Shown here one piece after another: positions 51,903 through 59,933 of a DNA stretch of 64,000 nt. Below the pieces are notes generated by a model that was not told the origin of the DNA, did not search any database, and was given only the letters and a program-made list of their open reading frames with translations. This DNA comes from Aureisphaera galaxeae (GTDB lineage Bacteria; Bacteroidota; Bacteroidia; Flavobacteriales; Flavobacteriaceae). Made by a program: the position numbers and the translations under genes. Every line of letters begins with the position of its first letter. The first letter of the stretch is position 1. The stretch is from assembly GCF_028561275.1 (NCBI RefSeq), contig NZ_JAQQTF010000010.1, positions 1 to 64,000 of the forward strand, given 5' to 3'.

Positions 51903-53537
51903 TTAGTTATTATTCGGAATGGAATCCTGGTTCCATTGTGCTTTCTGAAGCAGCCAACTAAAGTCTCCAGACAACTGTCCCGAAGTCTGTGGCCCTTTAT
52001 CGTTTACATAGCTATAAATTCCAGCACTGGAGTGACATCCCATACAGCTTTCTGTTCCGTAAATGGTTCTCGGCTCCCCTTTAGCACTCCCATTTTCAAT
52101 AAGATTACCCGCTGCTTGGTTTCCTTTTTGGAAAAAGGTTTCCATCGTCATATTCGTCATTAAAGGAATATTAGGGTCCCCTCCTGGTTTGTTGGTCACC
52201 GATTCTGGCAGGATATAATTGCTGGATAAATTAGGTGCTGGAGGCACGTCCTGATTCAATGGATATTGTGTGTCAATCAATTCATAATACTGCCAAACAC
52301 TTCCTACCGACTTAAAGTACTCTTGCATGGTCTTGTTTATTTGCTCCACGCGAACAGGAATCGGTAGCATACGCATGGCCTGTGTTTTCATCACATTGCT
52401 ACTTGCGTAGTACTTTGCATCCGTACTATCGGTTGTATTTGGAATTTGTGTACGTACCAACCAGTAAGGCCCATGCTCATCTTCTTTGTAGTAGTAGCGC
52501 GAATTATGAGTTACGTCCACATTGGCAGGGCAAATATCACAGTTGGGATCTCGTAAGGTCGGTGGAATAAGCATCGTCTTTCCGTCTTTTTCAATTACAT
52601 TTTGGTCCAGATTATCAACGTGTTCGAAAGTAGACCATACCCATTGCTTTCCGGTTGGGGTTTTCTGGCTGATGTGCATCCCAATCATTCCCAAGGTCTT
52701 TGGAACCAATGTACTATCTGGCCCAATGATGTATCCTTGATCTGTGAAATAACGCTCTTTGAAATCGGTATCTTCCAAAATCTTCCAAGCGAATTTAATC
52801 TCCACTGCTCCTAAAGAATCCTTTTCGTAGTTCCCCTTTGGGAAATTGGCCAAAGAATCGTTCTTTTTCGAATAATTAAGCTGTCCGTTAATGTTGTACA
52901 AGGACTTGCCCATGATGTAATCGAATTCTACTTCGTTCATCAAAACCTCATACACGACCACATTTCCATTCTGATCGAATAATTGCCCAGCAAACGCCTG
53001 ATCTACCTCATCGGCAATATTGAAATTACCCGGGTGTGTAGGCGTGTTAGAAGACAAAATAACTCGTGAATCCGAATCGGAAAGGACATTAGTAGGTAAG
53101 TTTAATCCCGAAGCCGTTCTTGGACTTCCCCAAGGCGCGGGTTTCCTTCCATCGGCACGATATACCTGAAAGGCTTCTTTCCATCCCAACCATGTTGGGG
53201 TTCCGTCGTCCGTGAAGTTAGGCATAGGATTTCCTTCCCCATTTCTAGGCCATTGTATGGCCACAAAAGCTTCCCAACTGTATTTGTTGAACACTTGATT
53301 TAATTGATAGATATCTCCCTGCGACTTCAGTTTCTGCTGAATGGCAGGATCTACATCCACAGGAATGTTATACGTAAAATGAATAGGCTCTGGAACTTTG
53401 TCATAGCCTCCATTAGATGCCGTACCCCCTTTGTCTTCGCAAGCCGCAAAGAGAAATACCGCGAGGGCCGTGCATAAAGCAAAGGCTCCTAGTTTTTTCA
53501 ATAAAGTAATGCCGCTAGATGGCAATAGATGTTTCAT
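51903..53537 (-). CDS. Monohaem cytochrome c-like lipoprotein in the CTQ/tyrosinase operon
   Basis: A 544-aa protein with a lipobox (VFLFAAC, then EDKGG), so probably anchored in the envelope. The only haem-binding CxxCH is CMGCHSSAG at 498-502 near the C-terminus. The preceding 450 residues contain a large unknown domain with NKYSWEAFVAIQWP, WLGWKEAFQVYRADGRKP and PNCDICPANVDVTHNSRYY. No Met follows the CxxCH, so the distal haem ligand must lie elsewhere. It overlaps the LodB-like gene by 23 bases and ends the operon. A role as electron acceptor for the quinoprotein is plausible but unproven. Confidence 0.82.
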   Translation of the reverse strand: MKHLLPSSGITLLKKLGAFALCTALAVFLFAACEDKGGTASNGGYDKVPEPIHFTYNIPVDVDPAIQQKLKSQGDIYQLNQVFNKYSWEAFVAIQWPRNGEGNPMPNFTDDGTPTWLGWKEAFQVYRADGRKPAPWGSPRTASGLNLPTNVLSDSDSRVILSSNTPTHPGNFNIADEVDQAFAGQLFDQNGNVVVYEVLMNEVEFDYIMGKSLYNINGQLNYSKKNDSLANFPKGNYEKDSLGAVEIKFAWKILEDTDFKERYFTDQGYIIGPDSTLVPKTLGMIGMHISQKTPTGKQWVWSTFEHVDNLDQNVIEKDGKTMLIPPTLRDPNCDICPANVDVTHNSRYYYKEDEHGPYWLVRTQIPNTTDSTDAKYYASSNVMKTQAMRMLPIPVRVEQINKTMQEYFKSVGSVWQYYELIDTQYPLNQDVPPAPNLSSNYILPESVTNKPGGDPNIPLMTNMTMETFFQKGNQAAGNLIENGSAKGEPRTIYGTESCMGCHSSAGIYSYVNDKGPQTSGQLSGDFSWLLQKAQWNQDSIPNNN

Positions 53538-54705
53538 GATGGTTTGGTTTATGTAGTTGATTATTTATGGTATCATCTTGCAATACAGAAGCCCTTCTTT
53601 GCCAAAAGGGACTTTCTGGAAATCTTGTTTCTTCGTTGTAGTAGGACGTTCGCTTTTCTGAATAGGACGTCCATTGGGAATGCATAAGTCTTTCGTATTT
53701 CTGAATACCTCCGGATACACCTTTCAATACATCCATGACCGCATACGCACCAAAAAGACCAGAAGAAAGCCCTTTGAACATCCCAAGAGATGACAAAGGA
53801 TCATAGCTCATTACGGCATCCCCAACGGCCAACCAATTACGGCTTGCCATAGGTTCTAGATATTGACTGTGTGCTGCGCCCAAAGCCACACTGCCCAAAG
53901 GCTTGGCTCCAAAGAGGCGCAGACAGGTATGGCGGGTCACGTTTATATGCTCTTCGAATACGATATCTTCTTTCAAATTGTGATTTCTGGCCATATCTGC
54001 ATCTGTCATATACGCTACCAAAAACCGCCCTTTAGAAAGATGGGTACTGTACCACCAGCCCTTCTCATCCGATTCAATCAAAATCCCTTGACTGGTTTTT
54101 GCATGACCTAACGGGAATTCATAAAAGCGAAAGACACCAACCAGATTATCAACCTTGTGTTTCGTCGCTCCCTGAGCGCTCGCAAAGGCTGCTTTTTTCC
54201 CGGTAGCATCAATGATAAATTTTGTTTGAAGGGTCTCTCTATGATCTCCTTTTTGAAGCTGCACTTCCCATCCTTCATCCACTTCCTTAGAACTTTTCAA
54301 ATACGTCTTGAAGGTTATGTCCACCTCTCGTTCTATGGCCTCACGGATCATAAAGTCATCGAAAGCTGCACGATCCAAATTCCAACCGTATCCAAAAGGA
54401 GAGAAAAGGAATTCATTGTGATGCATTTGCGAATTTCCCCAAGCCGCCGAAGTACCGAAGGAATGATCGAAACCTTCTTTTTGGAAGGCGTCCCATACTC
54501 CCAATTCCTGAAGGTATCGGAACGAATGGGCCGAAAGGGATTCCCCAATACGAAGCGCATCCTTGCCGCGCTTAACCCTGGGTTTTCGCTCTACAAGCAA
54601 TACCTTAAGATCTGGCGCATTGTTCTTAAGGGCGATGGCGGCCGAACAGGCTGCAATACCGCCCCCAAGAATCAGGACATCGTATGTGTTATGCTTCAAA
54701 TTCAT
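53515..54705 (-). CDS. LodB-like FAD-dependent maturation protein
   Basis: A 396-aa flavoprotein. The FAD-binding start is VLILGGGIAACSAAIAL, then ERKPR. A later GDAVMSYDPLSSLGMFKGLSSG is the third FAD motif. It resembles the flavin-dependent halogenase/LodB group but lacks the WxWxIP motif of halogenases. LodB and GoxB proteins are needed for the post-translational formation of CTQ in LodA and GoxA. Its place two genes downstream of a LodA-type gene strongly supports that role. It starts within the stop of the 148-aa gene (ATGA overlap) and overlaps the cytochrome gene at its end. Confidence 0.87.
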   Translation of the reverse strand: MNLKHNTYDVLILGGGIAACSAAIALKNNAPDLKVLLVERKPRVKRGKDALRIGESLSAHSFRYLQELGVWDAFQKEGFDHSFGTSAAWGNSQMHHNEFLFSPFGYGWNLDRAAFDDFMIREAIEREVDITFKTYLKSSKEVDEGWEVQLQKGDHRETLQTKFIIDATGKKAAFASAQGATKHKVDNLVGVFRFYEFPLGHAKTSQGILIESDEKGWWYSTHLSKGRFLVAYMTDADMARNHNLKEDIVFEEHINVTRHTCLRLFGAKPLGSVALGAAHSQYLEPMASRNWLAVGDAVMSYDPLSSLGMFKGLSSGLFGAYAVMDVLKGVSGGIQKYERLMHSQWTSYSEKRTSYYNEETRFPESPFWQRRASVLQDDTINNQLHKPNHHETSIAI

Positions 54706-55148
54706 TCTGGGCTATCTTGTTTCACTGCGATCCATTGGGCCACCACTCCAGCCGGAGCGGTAGATTTTCCATTGGGTCCCGTAGGGTGGGGTATCGCGCG
54801 TACGATACTACCTACTAGGGCGGGACGTTGATCCAATCCATTCATCCATTCGGGCACATAGTACCCCAGATAATTGTAGATCCATTCGGCACCGCCTACC
54901 AATCCTTTTCCTTGAAACTGAAGAGTAAATGGATTTCCATACCCAATGGAACCTTTCAATTCCAATTCCCATCCCGGGCCATAGATTTTACCATCTAGGG
55001 TTTGCATGGGTGCTTCATTGATTTGAATGTTCCCACGACCGAATTCCAACGAGTCGAAATCAGCATTGACATCGGGATTGCTTAAAAAACTTCTATAGGT
55101 CCATGTGCCGGTTAATATAGGAGGCACGCCTGTTTGTATATTTTCCAT
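54702..55148 (-). CDS. Unknown 148-aa protein of the CTQ operon
   Basis: A soluble protein with no signal peptide or membrane helix. It begins MENIQTGVPPILTGTWTYRSF and continues with SNPDVNADFDSLEFGRG, GWELELKGSIGYGNPFTLQFQG and GAEWIYNYLGYYVPEW, ending AQWIAVKQDSPE. The pattern of strands with GTWTYRS suggests a lipocalin-like barrel or beta-sandwich. No family is recognised. The 5-base gap to the upstream LodA-like gene and the 4-base overlap with the LodB-like gene imply a tight functional link, perhaps as a small subunit or maturation helper. Confidence 0.78.
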   Translation of the reverse strand: MENIQTGVPPILTGTWTYRSFLSNPDVNADFDSLEFGRGNIQINEAPMQTLDGKIYGPGWELELKGSIGYGNPFTLQFQGKGLVGGAEWIYNYLGYYVPEWMNGLDQRPALVGSIVRAIPHPTGPNGKSTAPAGVVAQWIAVKQDSPE

Positions 55149-55153
55149 AATGA

Positions 55154-57367
55154 TTAGTTGTTATTGGTTTCTTGGGTCGACTTTCCAATAGACTGTCCCA
55201 ATACTCTATCGCCCGGAGTTACAGGATCCCCTAGGGCGTCATTATTACGCTCTTGTTGATAGAAGGCTTTGTGAATTCCTTCGCCTGTAGCCAGTAGAAA
55301 GCCTAAATCCTTCCAAGCTTCAACCATCTGCAAGTCTCCCGCATTATTTGCCGGAATTCCAGAGGCCCAATACACTTGAGGAGAATTAGGCCCTTCGCTC
55401 ACAACAATAGGTCTATGAGCAGGCCACCAAGGAATGTCATAGGCAATATCTTGTTGTGCCGGATCGCCATCGGAATCCAAATAAATGTTGTTCCAACCTC
55501 TGTAGGTTACATCCAAATCCTGAGTAGTACACTCATGGAAATCGGCTTGCCATGGAATCCCAATAAACTTGGTCATATCTCCCGGTTCCATTCCTTCGGC
55601 CAGATTAGGCGCATTAGATCCGTCAATGTCGGCTATGGGTTTCGGGATGCTTAAGGCACCCGCTAAATAGGTCGCATGCTTTATACGATACGGTTCCGAA
55701 TATATGGCCGGATTGTTTACGATCCAGGAGATTTCCCCTCCTGGGCAGAATGCTCCACCCAAGATATTGCTCAGAACCCCACGGTCAATTCCAACACCCG
55801 TTGTCGGGGGATTCGCCCAAGGGTTTTTACAATTCTTATCACCGTCATTCCATTCCTCACATTCGTTCACAAATTTTCCTTTCATCCATTGTTTCAGGAA
55901 AAACAATTGGGTTTCGGTCATGGAAAGGAACTTGTCTGGCGAAACATTGCTCAAAGGATTGTTCCCGCACAACATAGGCATGAGTCGTGGCTTGGCATTG
56001 GTAGGCCAGTCGTCATTTGTAACTACATAGTCATTCCTCTCATCGGTTTGACGCATAATCATATAAATGAACTGTCGCATTCTGAAATACGGATCTTCCC
56101 CGTTCTTCGGAACTTGAGACAGGGCATTCTCGTCTAAATTCCCTCCCGTACCGCGATTGTGCGGATCGGAACCAGCGAAATAGTCGAAATCATAACTATA
56201 TCGGTACGAATCGGGTCGGTGCAGCATGGTCCAGATTTCCTTATAGAATTTTGGATAGTAATCTGGGTTATAATCCGCATCATTGCGCCAAGTTTCCCAC
56301 TCGGCCTCCGTTTGAGGGCTATTGCTTGCTTTATCGTAAGGCGCTACCCCAAATACCTGCGGATCGTAGGCGAACTTCCGTACAAATAGGTCGTACATCT
56401 TTTCATCCATGGTAATCATATCTTGCATTTGTGGTGCATACCGTGGATAGCCCACGACCACCCACGCAGGTACTTGCACGTCCATGGAAGAGTTAATCGT
56501 AACCATTTTCTCTTTCTTCCCGTCGTACTGCTTTTGCTTAAAACTAAATTGTATGGTCGCCGTTACTGGACCATCAGAAATATCGTCGAACCAACCATTG
56601 TTGTTCACGAAATTGGAGATCACCGGAGTTTTTGTAGATCCTGAGTTTCCATTTCCGCCGAGCACAATCAGACGACAGTGCTTGTCTTGCTCATTTACGA
56701 TGAGGCTTCCCAAGGTATCTATGGGATTCGGTTTTATGTCCGATGGTGGAAAGGTCTGCGGATAGGAAACCTTTTGAAATTTACTAGTATCCCGCTTTTT
56801 GGAATCGGTACCGAACTTGGCGAATTCACCGCGACTGTGCTTCAAACTAACGGTAAGCGGGCCTGGATCTATGATCAATTGCCTGCGTAAATCGGGTTGG
56901 GTCACCTCCGGATTCCGAAGGGGATGACTGGGCTCGTACCCGTGCATTCCATTGGTTTCCTGAAACTCGTACCAAGAGGCCTTCTTATTGGCCAAATGTA
57001 CCGTCCAATCGATATCGGTTACTTTCCCTTTTACAATGGTGGGTGCCGTTACCGCGGTTTCATAAATGAAATCATAGGTTCCCCCGATTTTGATCTCTTC
57101 ACCTACTTCGTCCTCTTTATCAGAGTACGCAAATATCTTAAAGCGTGCTGCTTGTTTCTTTATTTTAGAAAGGTCATTACTGTCCTTAAATTGGGAAACC
57201 CGTACCAGATTTCCGTTGGCGTCTACTTTTTCCTGTCCCAATTCGTTACATGCAATGGGTAGCTCACCCAATTGCTCAGGACATAGATAAAAGTCATCCT
57301 CGGTATTTCCCAATCGGGCAAATCCGATACCCGGATGTATTTTGAATGTTGTATATGCTTTGCTCAT
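55154..57367 (-). CDS. LodA/GoxA-type CTQ-dependent oxidase
   Basis: A 737-aa protein close in length to Marinomonas LodA (L-lysine epsilon-oxidase). The family start FKIHPGIGFARLGN is present. CTQ should form between Cys541 (GGAFCPGGE) and Trp606 (GIPWQADFHEC). They are 65 residues apart, the same spacing as Cys516 and Trp581 in LodA. Conserved family phrases DPQVFGVAP-like and PAWVVVGYPRYAP are seen. There is no signal peptide, as in LodA. Such enzymes oxidise primary amines, releasing ammonia and hydrogen peroxide. The substrate is unknown here. The gene starts 20 bases after the tyrosinase stop, with the LodB-like gene downstream. Confidence 0.88.
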   Translation of the reverse strand: MSKAYTTFKIHPGIGFARLGNTEDDFYLCPEQLGELPIACNELGQEKVDANGNLVRVSQFKDSNDLSKIKKQAARFKIFAYSDKEDEVGEEIKIGGTYDFIYETAVTAPTIVKGKVTDIDWTVHLANKKASWYEFQETNGMHGYEPSHPLRNPEVTQPDLRRQLIIDPGPLTVSLKHSRGEFAKFGTDSKKRDTSKFQKVSYPQTFPPSDIKPNPIDTLGSLIVNEQDKHCRLIVLGGNGNSGSTKTPVISNFVNNNGWFDDISDGPVTATIQFSFKQKQYDGKKEKMVTINSSMDVQVPAWVVVGYPRYAPQMQDMITMDEKMYDLFVRKFAYDPQVFGVAPYDKASNSPQTEAEWETWRNDADYNPDYYPKFYKEIWTMLHRPDSYRYSYDFDYFAGSDPHNRGTGGNLDENALSQVPKNGEDPYFRMRQFIYMIMRQTDERNDYVVTNDDWPTNAKPRLMPMLCGNNPLSNVSPDKFLSMTETQLFFLKQWMKGKFVNECEEWNDGDKNCKNPWANPPTTGVGIDRGVLSNILGGAFCPGGEISWIVNNPAIYSEPYRIKHATYLAGALSIPKPIADIDGSNAPNLAEGMEPGDMTKFIGIPWQADFHECTTQDLDVTYRGWNNIYLDSDGDPAQQDIAYDIPWWPAHRPIVVSEGPNSPQVYWASGIPANNAGDLQMVEAWKDLGFLLATGEGIHKAFYQQERNNDALGDPVTPGDRVLGQSIGKSTQETNNN

Positions 57368-57387
57368 TGTCTTGGTCGTTGAAATGG

Positions 57388-59622
57388 TTAGTCTAAAAAG
57401 TTGAGTGAAACGCCTTCTATGAATACCGCGTTGTCTATTGGTTTCCCGTGTATTCCCACGGTCACCAATTGAACCGTTAAGTCTTTGGCTCCATCGTTCA
57501 GTAGTTTCTGAGCCGTTTTCGTGGCATCTATGATGTAGTTACGCGGTTCGTGGTGGTGAATATTTCTGTGATCGTTCAATCGGGTTTTATCCAAAGGCAG
57601 ATTACAATGCCCAGGGCCTCCATAACAGGATCCGTGGAATAAGGAAACTTCTTCCACAAAGTGCTCGTTGCCTTGCGTAGGCGTATCGATATTGGCATTC
57701 GGATCGTTCAAAAATACCCGAATGGACGCATTAGGCAGATTGCCCCGCTGTACACGGTGAATCTTAATTTCCAGTTTTTTGTGATGCTCAAGGGTGCTTT
57801 TGGACACCTTGATCTTTTCACTGTTAAATTTCACCAGTCCGAAATCGGTCGATACTTGATGGTGTACATAGTGACGTACGTATTTGTATCCCAATTTTTT
57901 GATGCTCATGGCATCCCCTACTGTCATACTCCATGGAGCAAGTACTCCATTCAGTTCTTCTGGCTGTCCGTTGTGCAATTCCTGCCATTTAGCCCATATT
58001 CGATCTACGTTAGAATGGTGCGACCAGAACAAAGGATCGAAAGCCGTTACCCGGTTATCGGTCATCCAACCGTACTGCGGATTTTCTTGACTTTGCATAT
58101 CGGGCGTTAGACCCAAATCGGCATAAATCTTTTCCCATTTCTTATTGTTCGCTGGGTAGTTAGGATTGGTCCCTCCAGAGAAGTTATGCATTCCGTTATG
58201 CACTTTTTCCAAAGAACCAAAATGGTGATCGTAGGAAGGTCCTCCCCCGAAGTCACTCCAAGTTTCGAGCGATAACAGGTTTTTAATATCCGCTTTGGTG
58301 GGATAGGTCGTTGGGTTCCCCATGGCACCTGGCCATCGATTAGGGAACCACAGGGCATTGTCCTTGCGAAGCACGTTGTAGACCGTACGCACTTTTTCTG
58401 CCCATGCAGCCTCCCCATTATTATTTATGATTTCGTAAGGTATGCCAGCAGCTTTCAGGAAACGCAATCCACTGTTATAGATGGTTCCCTTTTTCTGAAT
58501 GCTCTCCAATTTGGAAATTTGAGAAGCACTGTACAGACTTTTTCCATTGGCTCCTTTCGCTTCTTTTAGCGTGATCAATCCCTCTGCAGTTAAAAAACAG
58601 CCTACGGCGTCGGGCAATACCCCTAAATCGTATTGGGTATTGTTGAATGTCGTTTTGTTGGCATCGGCATACTCCGACCATGACCAATACGGTATGGTAA
58701 TGCTATCGTCATAATCCTGAAGCTTCTGCTCGAAGAAATACAGGTACAGTCTGTGCCAAGGGCCAAACTGTTCCCAACCGTGCTGACAGGAATTCGTGTG
58801 AATCCTTGCCCAGAAATCGAAACTGCGTTCGTCTTGCCAAAAGTCGTTGTAGGTGTACATACAACTTAGGGCATCGCGATAGGTTTTCAACTCCTCGGGA
58901 GTGAGGTTACTTATCTCTTTCCGAATATGAAGTGCTTTGCTTTTTTTGGTGGTATGATTGGTCTTGGCATCGGATGCTTTATGCAATTTTTCACCATGGG
59001 CCAGGGCCAGCATGTCGTTTCTTACTTCGACCAAGCTTTTGGCTCCTGAATGAGCATCGTCCTCTTCGGCTATAGTAAGTGGGCATCCCGCATCGATCCA
59101 ACCTGCAATCAGTTCTATTTGCTGGGTCGTGGCTTTCTTATCGGTATCCCAAAGAAGGGGTGGAAATATACTTCCATCGAAAGGGTATTGCCCTTTCAAT
59201 CCGATAATAATGGCCGATGCAGCACTTCGTTGATTAGTGGAACCTCCACCACCGCTTCCGCCACCACTTCCACCGGAAGGCCAGCAATCGCCAATAAAGG
59301 TTTCGGTAGGGGGTTGCATAACCGCTGCTACGGCAGGGTTGGTTACTGGGTTTTCATCGTTAGCGGAATCCGCAGCGGGTTTGGCACCGCCTCCACAGCA
59401 ACTACCGCCGTTGGACGTAGCACCGTGGGAACCGCTTCCAGAACTTTCGTTCGGATCGGGAGCTATGAGTCGCTGTCCGTATAGGGACGCATTTAGAAAC
59501 ACCTCGGGATCCAACCAAAAAGCATGCAATCCCTGATAACTGGGAACGGTACTTCCTTGAATCTCATTAAGGGTGTTTTTTACCTGATCGTAGAGGGAAA
59601 CTCTCTTTTTTCTGGCAGACAT
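57388..59622 (-). CDS. Tyrosinase-like type 3 copper protein with an unusual N-terminal extension
   Basis: A 744-aa protein. The dinuclear copper site is complete: CuA has His275, His281 and His290 (FGPWHRLYLYF), with Cys279-x-His281 matching the Cys-His thioether pattern of tyrosinases. CuB has His475 and His479 (HNGMHN) and the DPLFWSHHSNVDRIW motif (His535/536). Residues about 57-130 are an unusual Gly/Ser-rich linker with GSCCGGG. Residues 145-182 (YPFDGSIFPPLLW, IELIAGWIDAGCPL) resemble the C-terminal end of a cytochrome c domain but have no CxxCH. The C-terminal 170 residues are a beta-rich domain. Monophenol or catechol oxidase activity is inferred. It heads the CTQ operon. Confidence 0.9.
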   Translation of the reverse strand: MSARKKRVSLYDQVKNTLNEIQGSTVPSYQGLHAFWLDPEVFLNASLYGQRLIAPDPNESSGSGSHGATSNGGSCCGGGAKPAADSANDENPVTNPAVAAVMQPPTETFIGDCWPSGGSGGGSGGGGSTNQRSAASAIIIGLKGQYPFDGSIFPPLLWDTDKKATTQQIELIAGWIDAGCPLTIAEEDDAHSGAKSLVEVRNDMLALAHGEKLHKASDAKTNHTTKKSKALHIRKEISNLTPEELKTYRDALSCMYTYNDFWQDERSFDFWARIHTNSCQHGWEQFGPWHRLYLYFFEQKLQDYDDSITIPYWSWSEYADANKTTFNNTQYDLGVLPDAVGCFLTAEGLITLKEAKGANGKSLYSASQISKLESIQKKGTIYNSGLRFLKAAGIPYEIINNNGEAAWAEKVRTVYNVLRKDNALWFPNRWPGAMGNPTTYPTKADIKNLLSLETWSDFGGGPSYDHHFGSLEKVHNGMHNFSGGTNPNYPANNKKWEKIYADLGLTPDMQSQENPQYGWMTDNRVTAFDPLFWSHHSNVDRIWAKWQELHNGQPEELNGVLAPWSMTVGDAMSIKKLGYKYVRHYVHHQVSTDFGLVKFNSEKIKVSKSTLEHHKKLEIKIHRVQRGNLPNASIRVFLNDPNANIDTPTQGNEHFVEEVSLFHGSCYGGPGHCNLPLDKTRLNDHRNIHHHEPRNYIIDATKTAQKLLNDGAKDLTVQLVTVGIHGKPIDNAVFIEGVSLNFLD

Positions 59623-59933
59623 AATTGGTTAGTTTGAATTTGCCTACCAAAGCTACCGACAAACGCTTGCTAACTCAATACGTAGAAATACTTAATATGT
59701 GTATGGAAAGACCGTAATGACCTTAAGAAGAGCGTCCTATTTTGGGGTAAAATTAGGTCTCACGGTGTTCGAGTGATTATAGATTTTTGAGTTCCTCAAA
59801 ATCTAAAATTGTATCGAGAACCCTATCATCAGAGGAATCGAAAAACAGAATTAGTGGTTCGAATTCAAAACCACGGGACCTCGATACAATTTTCGTTTGG
59901 TGCCAAACGAAAATCACTCGGCCGCCTACTTCC
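59623..59933. other. Structured intergenic region before ctlX and the tyrosinase operon
   Basis: This 311-base gap contains the tyrosinase operon promoter box near 59648 and a dense group of inverted repeats at 59781-59914. AGATTTTtGAG pairs with CTCAAAATCT (59781-59804), and AAAATTGTATCGAG (59805-59818) pairs perfectly with 59880-59893. GTGGTT (59854-59859) pairs with AACCAC (59869-59874), and ATTTTCGTTTGG (59889-59900) pairs with 59903-59914. No open reading frame of note. Some of these hairpins may serve as the ctlX terminator. Confidence 0.7.
59648..59678 (-). promoter_or_regulatory. Candidate promoter for the tyrosinase/CTQ operon
   Basis: On the minus strand TTG (59678-59676) is followed 20 bases later by TAGCTTTG (59655-59648), matching TTG and TAnnTTTG at the expected spacing. 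It lies 26 bases before the tyrosinase ATG. Confidence 0.5.

Noticed and set aside
53515-54705. Flavin-dependent tryptophan halogenase
   Set aside because: The fold resembles halogenases, but the WxWxIP motif is absent and the gene lies next to a LodA-type gene, so a LodB-like maturation role fits better.
57388-59622. Phenoloxidase/haemocyanin of non-bacterial origin or contamination
   Set aside because: The copper motifs match bacterial and plant-type tyrosinases, and the gene is embedded in a bacterial operon with typical spacing, so contamination is unlikely.
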